A program made the position numbers and the translations under genes. Source: Fimbriimonadaceae bacterium (lineage in GTDB: Bacteria; Armatimonadota; Fimbriimonadia; Fimbriimonadales; Fimbriimonadaceae). From it: DNA of 64,000 nucleotides. Below the pieces are notes generated by a model. That model did not search any database and was not told where the DNA came from. It saw nothing but the letters and a program-made list of their open reading frames with translations. The stretch covers positions 1 to 64,000 of the forward strand of contig JAHBTB010000001.1 in NCBI GenBank assembly GCA_019638795.1, written 5' to 3'. Of this stretch, positions 16,521-25,046 are shown piece after piece (positions within the stretch are counted from its first letter, which is position 1; each line of letters begins with the position of its first letter).

Positions 16521-18380
16521 TCACCGCTTGACCATCGGCGCCAGCGCCATTGTGGCGTAGCAGGTCGCGATAAACGACGAGTATTGCGATTCCCCGTGGG
16601 GGAAACCGGCTTCCATGTAGTTGTTCGCCGGGATCGCCCTCTTCACCACGTACCACGTCCCGTCGGGGTCTTGGTTCCGGAGCAAGAACTTCGCGCCCTT
16701 CGCATAGGCCGGCGAAGTCACTGGAGTCCCCGCCTTGCCCAAGGCGTAAAGGGCCAACGAGGTGCCGTAGGCGTCGCTCGGGACCCCAGACGCGGAGGCC
16801 CAACCTCCGTCGGCGTGCTGGTCGGTGGCCAGGTCGGCGGCGGCGGCCCTCACGTCCTTGGCCGGTGCACCGGCCCACTTCAGGCCGAGCACCTTGAACG
16901 CCTTGTCGTCAAGGGTCTTTGCCGGTGTCGCGGCGAGCCACTTGGCCGCCAAAGCGACCTTCCCTTTGTCGGGGGCGTATGCGGTCAAGGCGCGGACGGA
17001 GAGCGCCGTGTAGGTGAACAGGCTGGACTGCATCGGCGCCCGGGGCAGGCCGAACGACCAACTTCCGTCGGGGGCCTGGAAGGCGCCCAGCGCTTTGGTC
17101 ATCGCCACGCGCCCGGCGTCGGCCTTCTCGCCTTTGGCCACCATGCCGACGAGCATCCAGGTGTATCCGGGGGTGACTTCGTTGACCTCGGCCAGCGGGA
17201 TGTTGATCAGCTTCCGTGGGTCAGCGGCCCCGTCTTCGTTGAGGGGCTTCAGGGCGGTGACGGTCATGCCGACCCGTTGGGCCTGGACCTTGTCCAATTC
17301 TGCGCTGGTGGCAAATCCGTTCGCCTTGGCCACCGCCGTCGCCATGCGCCCCAACCCCTCGTGATGGCACGACACGCAGGCCGCGTTGTCAGCGAAGGTC
17401 TTCATCGACTTCTCGATGGCCTTGACGCTGGCCGCCACCGCCCGTCGGGCGGTCGGGACCGCGGACGCGGGGGCCTTGGCCCCGAGCAATTTGGCCGTCG
17501 CCGTGTGGCCCCGTCGCGCTGCGACGGCACCGGCGGCGGCCACACTACCCGACCTCGACCGGAGGTTTTCGACGACGCCGGGATAGTCCCCGTACGTCGC
17601 GGCCAGGACCAAGGCGTCGCGCCCGCTCTTGTCCTTGGCGTCCACCTTTGCGCCTCGGTTCAGGAGCATCTTGACAAAGTCGGCGTGGCCGTTCATGGCC
17701 GCCATAAGCAGGGGGGTCAAGCCCTCCTCGTCGGCGTGGTCCACGTCGGCACCGTGTTCGATCAGAATCTGGCCGACTTGCACATGGCCGCCTCGGGCGG
17801 CGTAGGTCAAGGCCGTCGCGCCGCTCGTGTCGGTCGTGTCGACCGCCGCCTTATGAGCGATCATTTCTTGGACAAACGGCACCGAGCCGGCGTTGGCCCC
17901 GTTCATTAAGGCCGTCTTGCCGTCGGCGCGGCTGGCGTTCACGTCGGCACCGTTGGCCAGCAGTATCTGCGCCCCGGGGGCGTTCCCGCTCAATCCCGCA
18001 AAGAGCAGCGCGGTGCCATACGGGCTGTCCGCGTTGACGTCGGCCCCGGCCTTGATCAGTTTGCCCATCACGCCCATCTGGAACGTGGCCGAGGCCAGGT
18101 AGAGCGGCGTGAACTCTAGTCCGTTCCGGGCATTGACGTCGGCTCCCCGGCCGATCAAGTCGTCGACGCCCTTGTCGTCGCGACGACCGACCGCCATGAA
18201 GAGCTCGGGGCCGAGGTTCCCACGGCTCATCGTCGGCGGGTCTGTGCTCCGTCGGTGTTGTTGTCCCTGCTGCACCGGGCCGAGCCCGGGGGCGACAGCA
18301 GCAGCGACGACCGCACCGACCGACAAGCACAAGGCAGCGCTATTGATTCGCGAAACGTTCATATTTGACAACTTTTTCAT
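16521..18380 (-). CDS. Exported ankyrin-repeat protein with single haem site and cyclase-like C-terminal domain
   Basis: A 619-residue protein in three parts. A signal-like hydrophobic segment near residues 14-38 suggests export. About seven ankyrin repeats occupy residues 55-310 (repeated GADVNAR/GADVNAS and LLMAAMNGHADF-type units). A single cytochrome c haem motif CVSCHH follows at about residues 335-340. The C-terminal third (about 400-619) has QW-like repeats (DGSWSFGLP, DGGWASASG, DPDGTWYV), typical of the alpha-toroid of squalene-hopene cyclases and prenyltransferases, but lacks a DxDD acid motif. A redox or sensing role in the periplasm is more likely than catalysis of cyclisation. 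The start ATG 18380 is preferred; ATG 18362 is possible. Confidence 0.8.
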   Translation of the reverse strand: MKKLSNMNVSRINSAALCLSVGAVVAAAVAPGLGPVQQGQQHRRSTDPPTMSRGNLGPELFMAVGRRDDKGVDDLIGRGADVNARNGLEFTPLYLASATFQMGVMGKLIKAGADVNADSPYGTALLFAGLSGNAPGAQILLANGADVNASRADGKTALMNGANAGSVPFVQEMIAHKAAVDTTDTSGATALTYAARGGHVQVGQILIEHGADVDHADEEGLTPLLMAAMNGHADFVKMLLNRGAKVDAKDKSGRDALVLAATYGDYPGVVENLRSRSGSVAAAGAVAARRGHTATAKLLGAKAPASAVPTARRAVAASVKAIEKSMKTFADNAACVSCHHEGLGRMATAVAKANGFATSAELDKVQAQRVGMTVTALKPLNEDGAADPRKLINIPLAEVNEVTPGYTWMLVGMVAKGEKADAGRVAMTKALGAFQAPDGSWSFGLPRAPMQSSLFTYTALSVRALTAYAPDKGKVALAAKWLAATPAKTLDDKAFKVLGLKWAGAPAKDVRAAAADLATDQHADGGWASASGVPSDAYGTSLALYALGKAGTPVTSPAYAKGAKFLLRNQDPDGTWYVVKRAIPANNYMEAGFPHGESQYSSFIATCYATMALAPMVKR

Positions 18381-18555
18381 GCCCACATCCCCCCACAACC
18401 CCTATGCGGCATAATCTACCACTCCGCGATTGCTTGGGGTCGCAACCGGCCAGCTTGGGCCACGCCGGTTGGATTGACAAACTTACGGGGCGGGGAGGAG
18501 TCCGACGTTGCAACCAGCGCCAGAACGGGGCGATATGCCCGGGCCTCTTGGGCCC

Positions 18556-19410
18556 TCAGTCGCTCCGCGCGGGACCTTCCACCACCTTCCTCGCCGAAGC
18601 TCCCGACGAAACGATGGTCGATGTCACTTGCGAGACATAAGGGTCGCCGGTGGCACGGTGGAGCTTGGCAAGCCCGTCGATGATGTCAAACCTTATCTGG
18701 ATGCTGTTCTTGCCCGACGTGCAGTTGTGGAACCAGTCTTGTAGCCCGTCGACGACCGTCCGTCGCAGGCCCTCTGACACCAAACCGACCCGCCAGATCT
18801 CGCGAAGGACCGTCCGCGCGACCGCCAGGCGGTCGTCCTTCACCAGCGCGAACACCCGGTCGAAGTCTCGGGACATGCGGGCTTCCTGGCCGTCCTTCGC
18901 AAGGAGACACAAGAGTCGGCCGGCCGCGGCACAGTTATCATTGGCCGGGCGACAGGCGATGGCGAGGACGAGGTCCCATGCGGCGTCGGCCCATGCGACC
19001 GGGCCGGAAGCCTGCTCGGTGATGGCGGCGATGGCGGTGGCCTGTTCGCGAGTCGTGCCGTTGGCCAGTGCATCCAGCAAATCAGAGTGACCTAGCGTGG
19101 CCAGCGGTGCGCGGGCCGACTCCGGATCTCTCGACCTATGTTCGTTCCCCGGTCGGAATTGGTCTAGCCAGGCGTCGACCTCTGCCATGGCGGCAGGCTC
19201 AAACGTGTAGATCCGACGCGTCCCCGCGGGTCGGACAGAGGCGAAGCCGGCGTCACGCAGGACTTTCAAGTGTTGGGACACCGCGGCCTGCGAGATCGGG
19301 AACTCGGCCTGCACCACGTCGACCATCTCGCCCGACGTCGCTTCTCCCTTACCCAGACGCTCCAAAATCCGCCGCCGGACCGGCTCGCCAAGGACCTCAA
19401 AGGCGTGCAT
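18556..19410 (-). CDS. ArsR-family transcriptional regulator with long C-terminal extension
   Basis: A 284-residue protein. Residues 1-85 form an ArsR-type winged helix: EPVRRRILERLGKG, then the recognition region ISQAAVSQHLKVLRDAGFASVR, and a wing ending TRRIYTFEP. The remaining ~190 residues are helical, without the cysteines of metal-sensing ArsR proteins, and resemble stacked-helix repeats. The same N-terminal type often controls SRPBCC genes; here the DinB-like gene at 19480 is divergent and only 70 bp away, so it is a likely target. ATG 19410 (MHAFEV) is chosen over a GTG at 19440. The stretch 18399-18555 upstream of the ankyrin gene shows nothing. Confidence 0.82.
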   Translation of the reverse strand: MHAFEVLGEPVRRRILERLGKGEATSGEMVDVVQAEFPISQAAVSQHLKVLRDAGFASVRPAGTRRIYTFEPAAMAEVDAWLDQFRPGNEHRSRDPESARAPLATLGHSDLLDALANGTTREQATAIAAITEQASGPVAWADAAWDLVLAIACRPANDNCAAAGRLLCLLAKDGQEARMSRDFDRVFALVKDDRLAVARTVLREIWRVGLVSEGLRRTVVDGLQDWFHNCTSGKNSIQIRFDIIDGLAKLHRATGDPYVSQVTSTIVSSGASARKVVEGPARSD

Positions 19411-19467
19411 CGCCACAGCCTTAACAATATCACACGGCACTTATACTGGGGTCCCCCGGGGGACAGA

Positions 19468-19473
19468 TAGAAT
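19468..19473 (+). promoter_or_regulatory. -10 hexamer TAGAAT, 6 nt before ATG 19480
   Basis: TAGAAT is followed by GACCCC and the start codon, with no ribosome binding site. The geometry fits a leaderless transcript. Confidence 0.6.
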
Positions 19474-19479
19474 GACCCC

Positions 19480-19947
19480 ATGGACGCACTCAACCAGGCG
19501 GTCTGCACCCTGTTCACCGAAGTCTTTGAGGGCACCCCGCCCGGTGCCGAAGGGACGTATTTTGTCCAGGGCGGCGAGGCAATGTGGGCGACTCTCGACG
19601 ACCTGACCGCCGCCGAGGCGTCGACCCGCGTCTTCCCCGGGGCGAGCACGGTGGCGGCCCACACCATCCACACCAGCTACTACCTGGACTTGACGCTACG
19701 ATGGATCGCCGGCGAGCGTCCGGAAGGGGATTGGCCGGGCAGTTGGGCCAAGCAGGAAGTCACCGACGAGGAGTGGGCCGGTGTCAAGGAAGAGTTCCGC
19801 CGCAAGGTGGCGGCCTTCGTCAGCCACGTGGCTTCAGCCACTCCGGACGAAGGCGACCTGCTGGGGATGCTCGCCAATTTAGGTCACGTGGCGTACCACC
19901 TGGGCGCGGTCCGTCAGTTGTATTTGGCAGTCGCCTCAGGACGCTGA
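19480..19947 (+). CDS. DinB-like four-helix protein
   Basis: A 155-residue protein with the layout of DinB/YfiT metal-dependent four-helix bundles. A first His pair lies in the HTIHTSYYLDL helix (about residues 66-76), and a third His lies in the C-terminal GHVAYHLGAVRQL helix (about 137-149). Family members include thiol-S-transferases and DNA-damage-induced proteins of unknown activity. It is transcribed divergently from the ArsR-type gene at 19410. The 200 bases after it contain no gene, only the sulfatase promoter at the far end. Confidence 0.7.
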   Translation: MDALNQAVCTLFTEVFEGTPPGAEGTYFVQGGEAMWATLDDLTAAEASTRVFPGASTVAAHTIHTSYYLDLTLRWIAGERPEGDWPGSWAKQEVTDEEWAGVKEEFRRKVAAFVSHVASATPDEGDLLGMLANLGHVAYHLGAVRQLYLAVASGR

Positions 19948-20134
19948 GAAGATTTTTTGCCCAAATTGACGTTCGGGGAACTCGCCGCGCACGACGGCGG
20001 GTAGTGGGTGCAAAGGCTGTCGTAAGACCCGCGGTGGCCGCAAGAATCGCTCACTCCTGATCGCCAATGCCGTCGCCCCCGGCCCTGGAAACGCCGGAAA
20101 TCCGGGGGGACCGCACTTCTTCCTCCCGCCTGGC

Positions 20135-20140
20135 TAGACT
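20135..20140 (+). promoter_or_regulatory. -10 hexamer TAGACT, 6 nt before ATG of the sulfatase
   Basis: TGGC-TAGACT-AGGGTC-ATG. The ten bases TGGCTAGACT are identical to those before the acylase gene at 10253. No Shine-Dalgarno site is present. Confidence 0.62.
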
Positions 20141-20146
20141 AGGGTC

Positions 20147-21586
20147 ATGACCGCCCTCGTCGCCGCAGCCCTCCTGCAACCGGGCCGGCCCAACATCGTC
20201 TTCATCATGGCCGACGACTTGGGCTATGGCGAGTTGGGTTGCTACGGCCAAGAGAAGATCCCGACCCCCCACATCGACCGTTTGGCAGCCGAAGGGGTCA
20301 AGATGACGCGGTATTACTCCGCCAGTCCCGTTTGCGCGCCCGCCCGTTACTCCCTGATGACCGGCAAGCACCAGGGCCATGCCGCTATCCGTGGCAACAC
20401 CGAGCGAGGCGGCGCCGGACCGAACGACCCCGAAGGACAGACCCCTTTACCTGACGGCGAGACGACCCTCGCGGACGTGCTGCACCGGGGCGGCTATCGG
20501 ACCGGTGTCGTCGGCAAATGGGGCCTCGGCGGCCCCGGGCCGGACGGACACCCGCTCAACCATGGCTTTGACTTCTTTTACGGCTATATCTGCCAAAGGC
20601 GGGCCCACAACTACTACCCCGTCTACCTCTGGAACGGCTACCAACCCGACATCCTGCCGGGCAACAAACTGATGAGCGCCCACCAGCGGATCAAGGAGCC
20701 CTTGGCGTCCGAGGACGACTACTACACCCGGTTCGGTGGCCAAACTTATGCACCGGCCAAGATCACCGAAAACTGCCTCGACTTCATTCGGTCATCAAAG
20801 AAACAACCGTTCTTCTTGTACTACGCGCCGACCCTTCCCCACGTCTCTCTGCAGGCACCGAAGGAGTGGGTCGACAAGTTTCCGAGGGACTGGGACGCAA
20901 AGCCTTACCTCGGCGAGAAGGGCTACCTCCCGACGGCCCGCCCACGGGCGACCTACGCGGCGATGATCGCCTATCTGGACGACTCGGTCGGCCAGATCAT
21001 GGCCGAGCTTGACCGGTTGGGGCTCAGCAAGGACACCTTGGTGGTGTTCACCAGTGACAACGGGGCCACCTTCACCGGAGGGATGGACCGCGCGTTCTTC
21101 AAGTCGAACGGAGCCCTCCGCGAAGGCAAAATGAGCCTTTACGACGGTGGCGTCCGCGAGCCGTTCATCGCCCGGTGGCCCGGCAGGATCACTCCTGGCA
21201 CGACGACACCGCGCTTCGCCGTCGGATACGACGCTTTCGCCATGTGTTGCGAAGCGGCCGGGCTGAAGGCGCCACGGACCGACGGGCGCAGTTTTCTGGC
21301 CACGCTCACCGGCAAGTTCCAGCCCGTGCGCCCCTGGATGTACTTCGAGTATCCCGAGGCGTCGGCCCAGCAGGCCGTCTTCCTGCGCGAGCGGTGGAAG
21401 GTCGTCAGGCCTGACCTGAACAAGCACCCCGAGAAGGCCGAGCTCTACGACATTGTCGCTGACCCTTCGGAAACCAAAGATATGGCCCTCGCGCACCCTG
21501 AGCTGGTACGCGAGGGCCTTGACCTCATGGCCAAGGAGCACCGGCCCAACCGGCTGTTCCCCTTGGGACAAGCGGAGAAGGACTAG
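20147..21586 (+). CDS. Type I arylsulfatase (formylglycine-dependent)
   Basis: A 479-residue sulfatase. Metal ligands appear at once in NIVFIMADDLGYGE (about residues 17-30). The active-site signature C-A-P-A-R starts at Cys63, which must be oxidised to formylglycine, and TGKHQGH follows. Later blocks GVVGKWGLGG (about 120), PFFLYYAPTLPH (about 223-234) and VVFTSDNGA (about 302) complete the S1 family pattern. A short hydrophobic N-terminus could be an export signal. It would remove sulfate from glycans or aromatic esters. No formylglycine-generating enzyme is visible nearby. It ends 4 bp inside the convergent SRPBCC gene. Confidence 0.92.
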   Translation: MTALVAAALLQPGRPNIVFIMADDLGYGELGCYGQEKIPTPHIDRLAAEGVKMTRYYSASPVCAPARYSLMTGKHQGHAAIRGNTERGGAGPNDPEGQTPLPDGETTLADVLHRGGYRTGVVGKWGLGGPGPDGHPLNHGFDFFYGYICQRRAHNYYPVYLWNGYQPDILPGNKLMSAHQRIKEPLASEDDYYTRFGGQTYAPAKITENCLDFIRSSKKQPFFLYYAPTLPHVSLQAPKEWVDKFPRDWDAKPYLGEKGYLPTARPRATYAAMIAYLDDSVGQIMAELDRLGLSKDTLVVFTSDNGATFTGGMDRAFFKSNGALREGKMSLYDGGVREPFIARWPGRITPGTTTPRFAVGYDAFAMCCEAAGLKAPRTDGRSFLATLTGKFQPVRPWMYFEYPEASAQQAVFLRERWKVVRPDLNKHPEKAELYDIVADPSETKDMALAHPELVREGLDLMAKEHRPNRLFPLGQAEKD

Positions 21587-22035
21587 CCCTCGACCAGTCC
21601 GGCCAAGCGGGCCATGGTGTCGGCCAACCCCTTGTCCGCACCATACGTGTCGACACAGAGCACCTTCTCCTCCAGAGTCGGGAACTCCATGCTGAACGTC
21701 ATCCGCGTCTCCTCACTGTTGAGGGCCTCGATGTCCACGGTGGCTTCAAAGTGCACGGCACCTCCGTCACCATAGTGCGTGTAGGTGATCCTGTCCGGTC
21801 CAGTTTGGTGGTACTTGAGGCGGTTGGGGTAGTCGCGCCCGTCGGGCCCGTGCATGGTCAAGACCCACCAGCCGCCGGGCTCGAACGCCAGTTCGTGGGT
21901 CGTCGTGGTGAAGCCGACCGGCCCCCACCAGTTGCTGAGGTGGACGGGGTCCGACCACATCGAGAGGAGCTTCTCTGGCGTCGCCCGGTACACCCTGCTC
22001 AGGGTCAGGGTCCGCTCGGGATGCAGGACCGTCAC
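21583..22035 (-). CDS. SRPBCC / AHSA1-like protein, third gene of an ArsR operon
   Basis: A 150-residue START-fold protein with the typical VYRATPEKLLSMWSDP opening (about residues 15-30), NWWGPVGFTT near 35, FEPGGWW near 51 and the amphipathic C-terminal helix. This family includes hydrophobic-ligand carriers and stress proteins similar to the Hsp90 activator Aha1. It overlaps the preceding SRPBCC gene by 4 bp, which itself overlaps an ArsR gene. ArsR-SRPBCC pairs are common and the regulator is thought to sense the same ligand. Confidence 0.85.
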   Translation of the reverse strand: MTVLHPERTLTLSRVYRATPEKLLSMWSDPVHLSNWWGPVGFTTTTHELAFEPGGWWVLTMHGPDGRDYPNRLKYHQTGPDRITYTHYGDGGAVHFEATVDIEALNSEETRMTFSMEFPTLEEKVLCVDTYGADKGLADTMARLAGLVEG

Positions 22036-22514
22036 CGGACCACCTCCAACGAGCCCAGAAGGGTGTCGAGCTTCTCGAACCCTTCCCGGACACCGCGCTC
22101 CATGCCGAAGGCGACCATACCGTCGCGTGAGGCCTTGTCAGGAAATAGCGAATGGTAGGTCACTCTCGTGCCGTCCCCTTCCGCGTCGAAGGTGACGGTG
22201 TTGACCAGGGTGTGCCCGGGCGCGCCGTCCCACAGGAAGGTCGTGACGAGCCGCGACTTCACCACGACCTCGCGCACTTCGCCGTAGAACCGTTGTTCCG
22301 CGCCGTTGGAGTCCGCGCAGACCGAGTCCCAGATGCCGCCAGGCCGGCAGTCCATTTCGTACTTGGTGTACTTGATGGAGTGCGGGCCTTGCCAGCGGGC
22401 AAGGTGTTCGCCCTTCGTGTGGACGTCCCACACCAGGTCGACGGGAGCGGCGAAGAACCGCGAGAACTGGAGTTCCAGGTCTGACGGCATCAGGATGTCA
22501 AGGCTTTGCTTCAT
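22032..22514 (-). CDS. SRPBCC / AHSA1-like protein, second gene of the ArsR operon
   Basis: A 160-residue paralogue of the gene at 21583, with FAAPVDLVWDVHTKGEHLARW (broken by the usual loop) near residues 20-40, CRPGGIW near 55 and a C-terminal EGFEKLDTLL helix. ATG 22514 (MKQSLDI) is used; it overlaps the end of the ArsR gene by 17 bp, and the longer frame upstream would only repeat that gene out of phase. Tight overlap on both sides indicates one transcript controlled by the ArsR protein. Confidence 0.85.
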   Translation of the reverse strand: MKQSLDILMPSDLELQFSRFFAAPVDLVWDVHTKGEHLARWQGPHSIKYTKYEMDCRPGGIWDSVCADSNGAEQRFYGEVREVVVKSRLVTTFLWDGAPGHTLVNTVTFDAEGDGTRVTYHSLFPDKASRDGMVAFGMERGVREGFEKLDTLLGSLEVVR

Positions 22515-22851
22515 GGTTCGGATCCTTATTGGACTGAAGGTCACGGAGGTAGGCGTCCAGGCGCTCGAAGCTCTCGTCCCAGTACCGCCGGTACGGTTCG
22601 ATCCAGTCTTGCGCCTCTTTGAGCGGATCGGCGACAAGCAAGCGCACGCGCTGTTGCGCCCGCTTATCGACCTTCACCAGCCCCGCCTTCTCCAGCACCT
22701 TAAGGTGCTTGGTGACCGCCGGGCCGGTCATGTCAAAGGTGCCCGCCACCTCGCCCATCGCCTTCGGCCCTTCGGCGAGCTGGGCCAAGATGGCCCGCCG
22801 CGTCGGGTCGGCGAGGGCAGAAAAAACGAGACTGAGGTGGTCGGACGCCAT
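22498..22851 (-). CDS. ArsR-family repressor of the SRPBCC operon
   Basis: A 117-residue winged-helix protein: ALADPTRRAILAQLAEG (about residues 12-28), MTGPAVTKHLKVLEKAGLV (about 40-58), and a wing with KRAQQRVRLLV. No metal-binding cysteines are present, as is usual for the SRPBCC-associated branch. The C-terminus (YRRYWDESFERLDAYL) is the typical dimer helix of that branch. A 30-bp palindrome sits immediately upstream of the start codon and would be its operator, giving autoregulation of the three-gene unit. Confidence 0.9.
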   Translation of the reverse strand: MASDHLSLVFSALADPTRRAILAQLAEGPKAMGEVAGTFDMTGPAVTKHLKVLEKAGLVKVDKRAQQRVRLLVADPLKEAQDWIEPYRRYWDESFERLDAYLRDLQSNKDPNHEAKP

Positions 22852-22854
22852 TAG

Positions 22855-22884
22855 TTACCGTGTGGTTTTATTACCACTTGGTAA
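22855..22884 (-). promoter_or_regulatory. 30-bp nested palindrome, probable ArsR operator
   Basis: Two nested inverted repeats share one centre: TTACC (22855-22859) with GGTAA (22880-22884), and GTGGT (22862-22866) with ACCAC (22873-22877). Only the two bases between them mismatch. It ends 3 bp from the ArsR start codon and is AT-rich in its centre, so bound repressor would block promoter access or the start of transcription. Confidence 0.75.
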
Positions 22885-22942
22885 TATATCAGCCCACATC
22901 CAGAAAAGCAAGGGCAATTGTTGAAAAGTCCTTCCGTTTGGC

Positions 22943-23482
22943 TCAGAACCCGCGCAGGCCGGGCTCTCCGCGGAGCTTGGCGTACATCACGATGTCCTGG
23001 GGCGCGCCGCCCACCCAGAAGACGTGGCGGAGGACACCCTCCTGAACGAACCCGCACTTCTCCGCCAGCCGACGGCTGGCGGTGTTCCCTTCTTCGGCCT
23101 GGATCTGGATGCGGGCGAGGGGGAGCCAATCAAACAGATAGTCGACAAACAGGCTGACCGCCTCGGTGCCGTATCCCTTGCCTCGGTCGGCCAGGTCATA
23201 GAGGATGTAGCCGATCTCCTTCGTCGCATCATAGTAGTGCTGGGCGTTGAAATAGGAGACCGACCCGATGATGCGGTCGGTGACCGGGTCGACGATCAGC
23301 ATCGTGCCGTCCTCCTTGCCCCACATCCCGTCGTCGTCAAAGCTCTTTTGAATGGCGACCTCACTGTGGAGGTCGAGGGGAAAGTACTGGCCCCGCGACC
23401 GAACCTCGGACCGAAGCTCCACAAGCTTTGGCAGGTCTGCGCGGCGGACCGTCCGCAGGTTGACGTGCTTTCCCCGCAACAT
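22943..23482 (-). CDS. GNAT N-acetyltransferase (RimJ/RimL type)
   Basis: A 179-residue acetyltransferase opening MLRGKHVNLRTVRRADLP, which is the usual start of the Acetyltransf_3 group. The acetyl-CoA loop is in GYILYDLADRGKGYGTEAV (about residues 105-123, with the RGKGYG P-loop), and the following ANxxSxRLAEK equivalent is EGNTASRRLAEKCGF. The target could be a ribosomal protein N-terminus or a small molecule. It lies 2 bp downstream of the DUF1080 gene and is therefore probably co-transcribed from the -10 hexamer at 24163. Its C-terminus is short (ends LRGF). Confidence 0.88.
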   Translation of the reverse strand: MLRGKHVNLRTVRRADLPKLVELRSEVRSRGQYFPLDLHSEVAIQKSFDDDGMWGKEDGTMLIVDPVTDRIIGSVSYFNAQHYYDATKEIGYILYDLADRGKGYGTEAVSLFVDYLFDWLPLARIQIQAEEGNTASRRLAEKCGFVQEGVLRHVFWVGGAPQDIVMYAKLRGEPGLRGF

Positions 23483-23484
23483 GT

Positions 23485-24156
23485 TCAGAGGTTCTCCAGT
23501 GTCACGGACTTGAACTCGACCTCGGTGCCCTCCGCCTGGAGCGCGATTTTGCCGTGGTCGGCGGTGCAATCATGGCCGTCGTTCACCAGGTCACCGTTGA
23601 CCCAGATGGTGATGTCCCTTCCCTTACACCTGATCACCATCGTGTTCCACTCGCCGAGCGGTTTCTCGCTGTTGTCCGTCAGATTCACGATACGGCGGTT
23701 CTTGTCGCCGTCTACCCCCCATTTTTCTCTGGGGCCACGGCGTATCTCCATGTTCGGCACGACAATGTCCTCGCCGATGCACCAAAAGTCACCGGCGTCG
23801 CCACTCTGCATCTGGCACTCCATCGACTGGGGGAACATGCCGCTGAGCCTCCGGAGCTTCGACGCGTGGACGAGGACCCCGCAGTTCCCCGGCCTGCCGG
23901 TGAAGCGATACACCACCGTCAGTTTGTAGTCGCGGTACTCCTTGGTCGTCAAGAGATGGCCGCCCGGTGTGCCAAGGCTGACCAGTTTGCCGTCGCGCAC
24001 GATAAAGGGCACCTTGCCGTTGGGGTCGTTGTCCAAGGCTGGGACGTCCATCGTCCAGCCTGTGAGGTCCTTCCCATTGAAGAGCTCGACGGGTGCGCCT
24101 TGGGCCGTGGGGACCGACGGTCCCAGCAAGGCGAGAGTCGCTATCCAGGTGAACAT
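23485..24156 (-). CDS. Secreted DUF1080 (3-keto-disaccharide hydrolase-like) protein
   Basis: A 223-residue protein with an N-terminal signal peptide (hydrophobic residues 4-18). The family block LFNGKDLTGWTMD (about residues 25-37) and the strand GKIALQAEGTEVEFKSVTLENL near the end (beta-jelly-roll) are diagnostic of DUF1080. Some members split 3-keto-glucosides made by periplasmic dehydrogenases; others are only carbohydrate-binding. No oxidoreductase partner is nearby. The gene precedes a GNAT gene by 2 bp. TAGAAT lies exactly 6 nt before the ATG. Confidence 0.88.
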   Translation of the reverse strand: MFTWIATLALLGPSVPTAQGAPVELFNGKDLTGWTMDVPALDNDPNGKVPFIVRDGKLVSLGTPGGHLLTTKEYRDYKLTVVYRFTGRPGNCGVLVHASKLRRLSGMFPQSMECQMQSGDAGDFWCIGEDIVVPNMEIRRGPREKWGVDGDKNRRIVNLTDNSEKPLGEWNTMVIRCKGRDITIWVNGDLVNDGHDCTADHGKIALQAEGTEVEFKSVTLENL

Positions 24157-24162
24157 ACGCGG

Positions 24163-24168
24163 ATTCTA
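24163..24168 (-). promoter_or_regulatory. -10 hexamer TAGAAT, 6 nt before ATG 24156 (minus strand)
   Basis: Read on the minus strand: TAGAAT-CCGCGT-ATG. It is the minus-strand example with the exact 6-nt spacing. Confidence 0.6.
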
Positions 24169-24278
24169 ACTCAATCCTAGGTGCCCCTCGAAATACTTCC
24201 AGCTAGCCAGCTTCCCGGTTCAAGACGCGGCCTTTCCACCTGGCATGGCCTTTGCCGTTTCTTGACGTCCGAGAGCCC

Positions 24279-24911
24279 ATGAAAAAAGCCCTTTCCCTTG
24301 TCACTCTTTCGTTCGCCTCGGCCCTGAGCTTCGCCTCGTTGACTCTGCATGTCGACGGTCAGATCAGCGGTCAGCACGCCGGCATCGACGTCAAATACTT
24401 TGGCAACTCCAAGTCTTGGGGTGCCGGACCGTTCTCCGGAAACCTGGACGGCGGAGCGACCTTCCGCATGTACTGCGTCGACCTGGACCACACCGTGTCG
24501 CCGCCGGACAACTACGAAGTCGACCCTCAGTTCATTCCGGGTCTTTCGCTGTCCGACCGCCATCACTGGGCGATGCAACTCTATAACAAGTTCGACAGCA
24601 CTGTCGACAACGCCACCAAGGGCGCCGCGCTCCAGATGGCGATCTGGGAAGTCATGGTCGACGGTAATGGCGACCTCGCCCACGGCAACTTCAAGGACAA
24701 CGGCACGACCGCCGCGATCCGCAACCTCGCCGACACGTTCCTTGCCACCGACATGACCGGCGTCAGCGACGAAGGCTACTGGCTGAAGTCGGTCAACCAC
24801 CGGGACGGCCAGAACCAGGACATGATCGGCCCCGTGCCCGAGCCGGCGAGCATGTCCGTCCTCGCCCTGGGTGCCGCCGGCCTGCTCCGCCGCCGCAACA
24901 AGAAAGCCTGA
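24279..24911 (+). CDS. PEP-CTERM sorted surface protein (pair A, copy 1)
   Basis: A 210-residue exported protein. It has a Lys-rich signal peptide (MKKALS, hydrophobic to about residue 20), a beta-rich body with a cysteine in MYCVDLDHTVSP (about 66), and the C-terminal PEP-CTERM signal VPEPASMSVLALGA followed by LLRRRNKKA. PEP-CTERM tails are cut and anchored by exosortase in diderm bacteria with extracellular polysaccharide; no exosortase is in the window. ATG 24279 is chosen over an upstream ATG because the signal peptide begins there. It is about half identical to the next gene by eye, a tandem duplicate. Confidence 0.88.
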   Translation: MKKALSLVTLSFASALSFASLTLHVDGQISGQHAGIDVKYFGNSKSWGAGPFSGNLDGGATFRMYCVDLDHTVSPPDNYEVDPQFIPGLSLSDRHHWAMQLYNKFDSTVDNATKGAALQMAIWEVMVDGNGDLAHGNFKDNGTTAAIRNLADTFLATDMTGVSDEGYWLKSVNHRDGQNQDMIGPVPEPASMSVLALGAAGLLRRRNKKA

Positions 24912-24922
24912 GCCTTGCACCG

Positions 24923-24953
24923 AAGGTCCCCGGGGTCACCCGGGGACCTTTCT
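24923..24953 (+). terminator. Intrinsic terminator after PEP-CTERM copy 1
   Basis: A perfect 12-bp stem AAGGTCCCCGGG / CCCGGGGACCTT with a GTCA loop, followed by TCTAGTTTG. Confidence 0.85.
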
Positions 24954-25046
24954 AGTTTGTGGGCCTGACCGTTCGCTAACCTTACCAGTATTGCCCTTGA
25001 GCGGTCAACGCGGCACCACAATTGCTCTTCCAACGGGCATAGTGCC

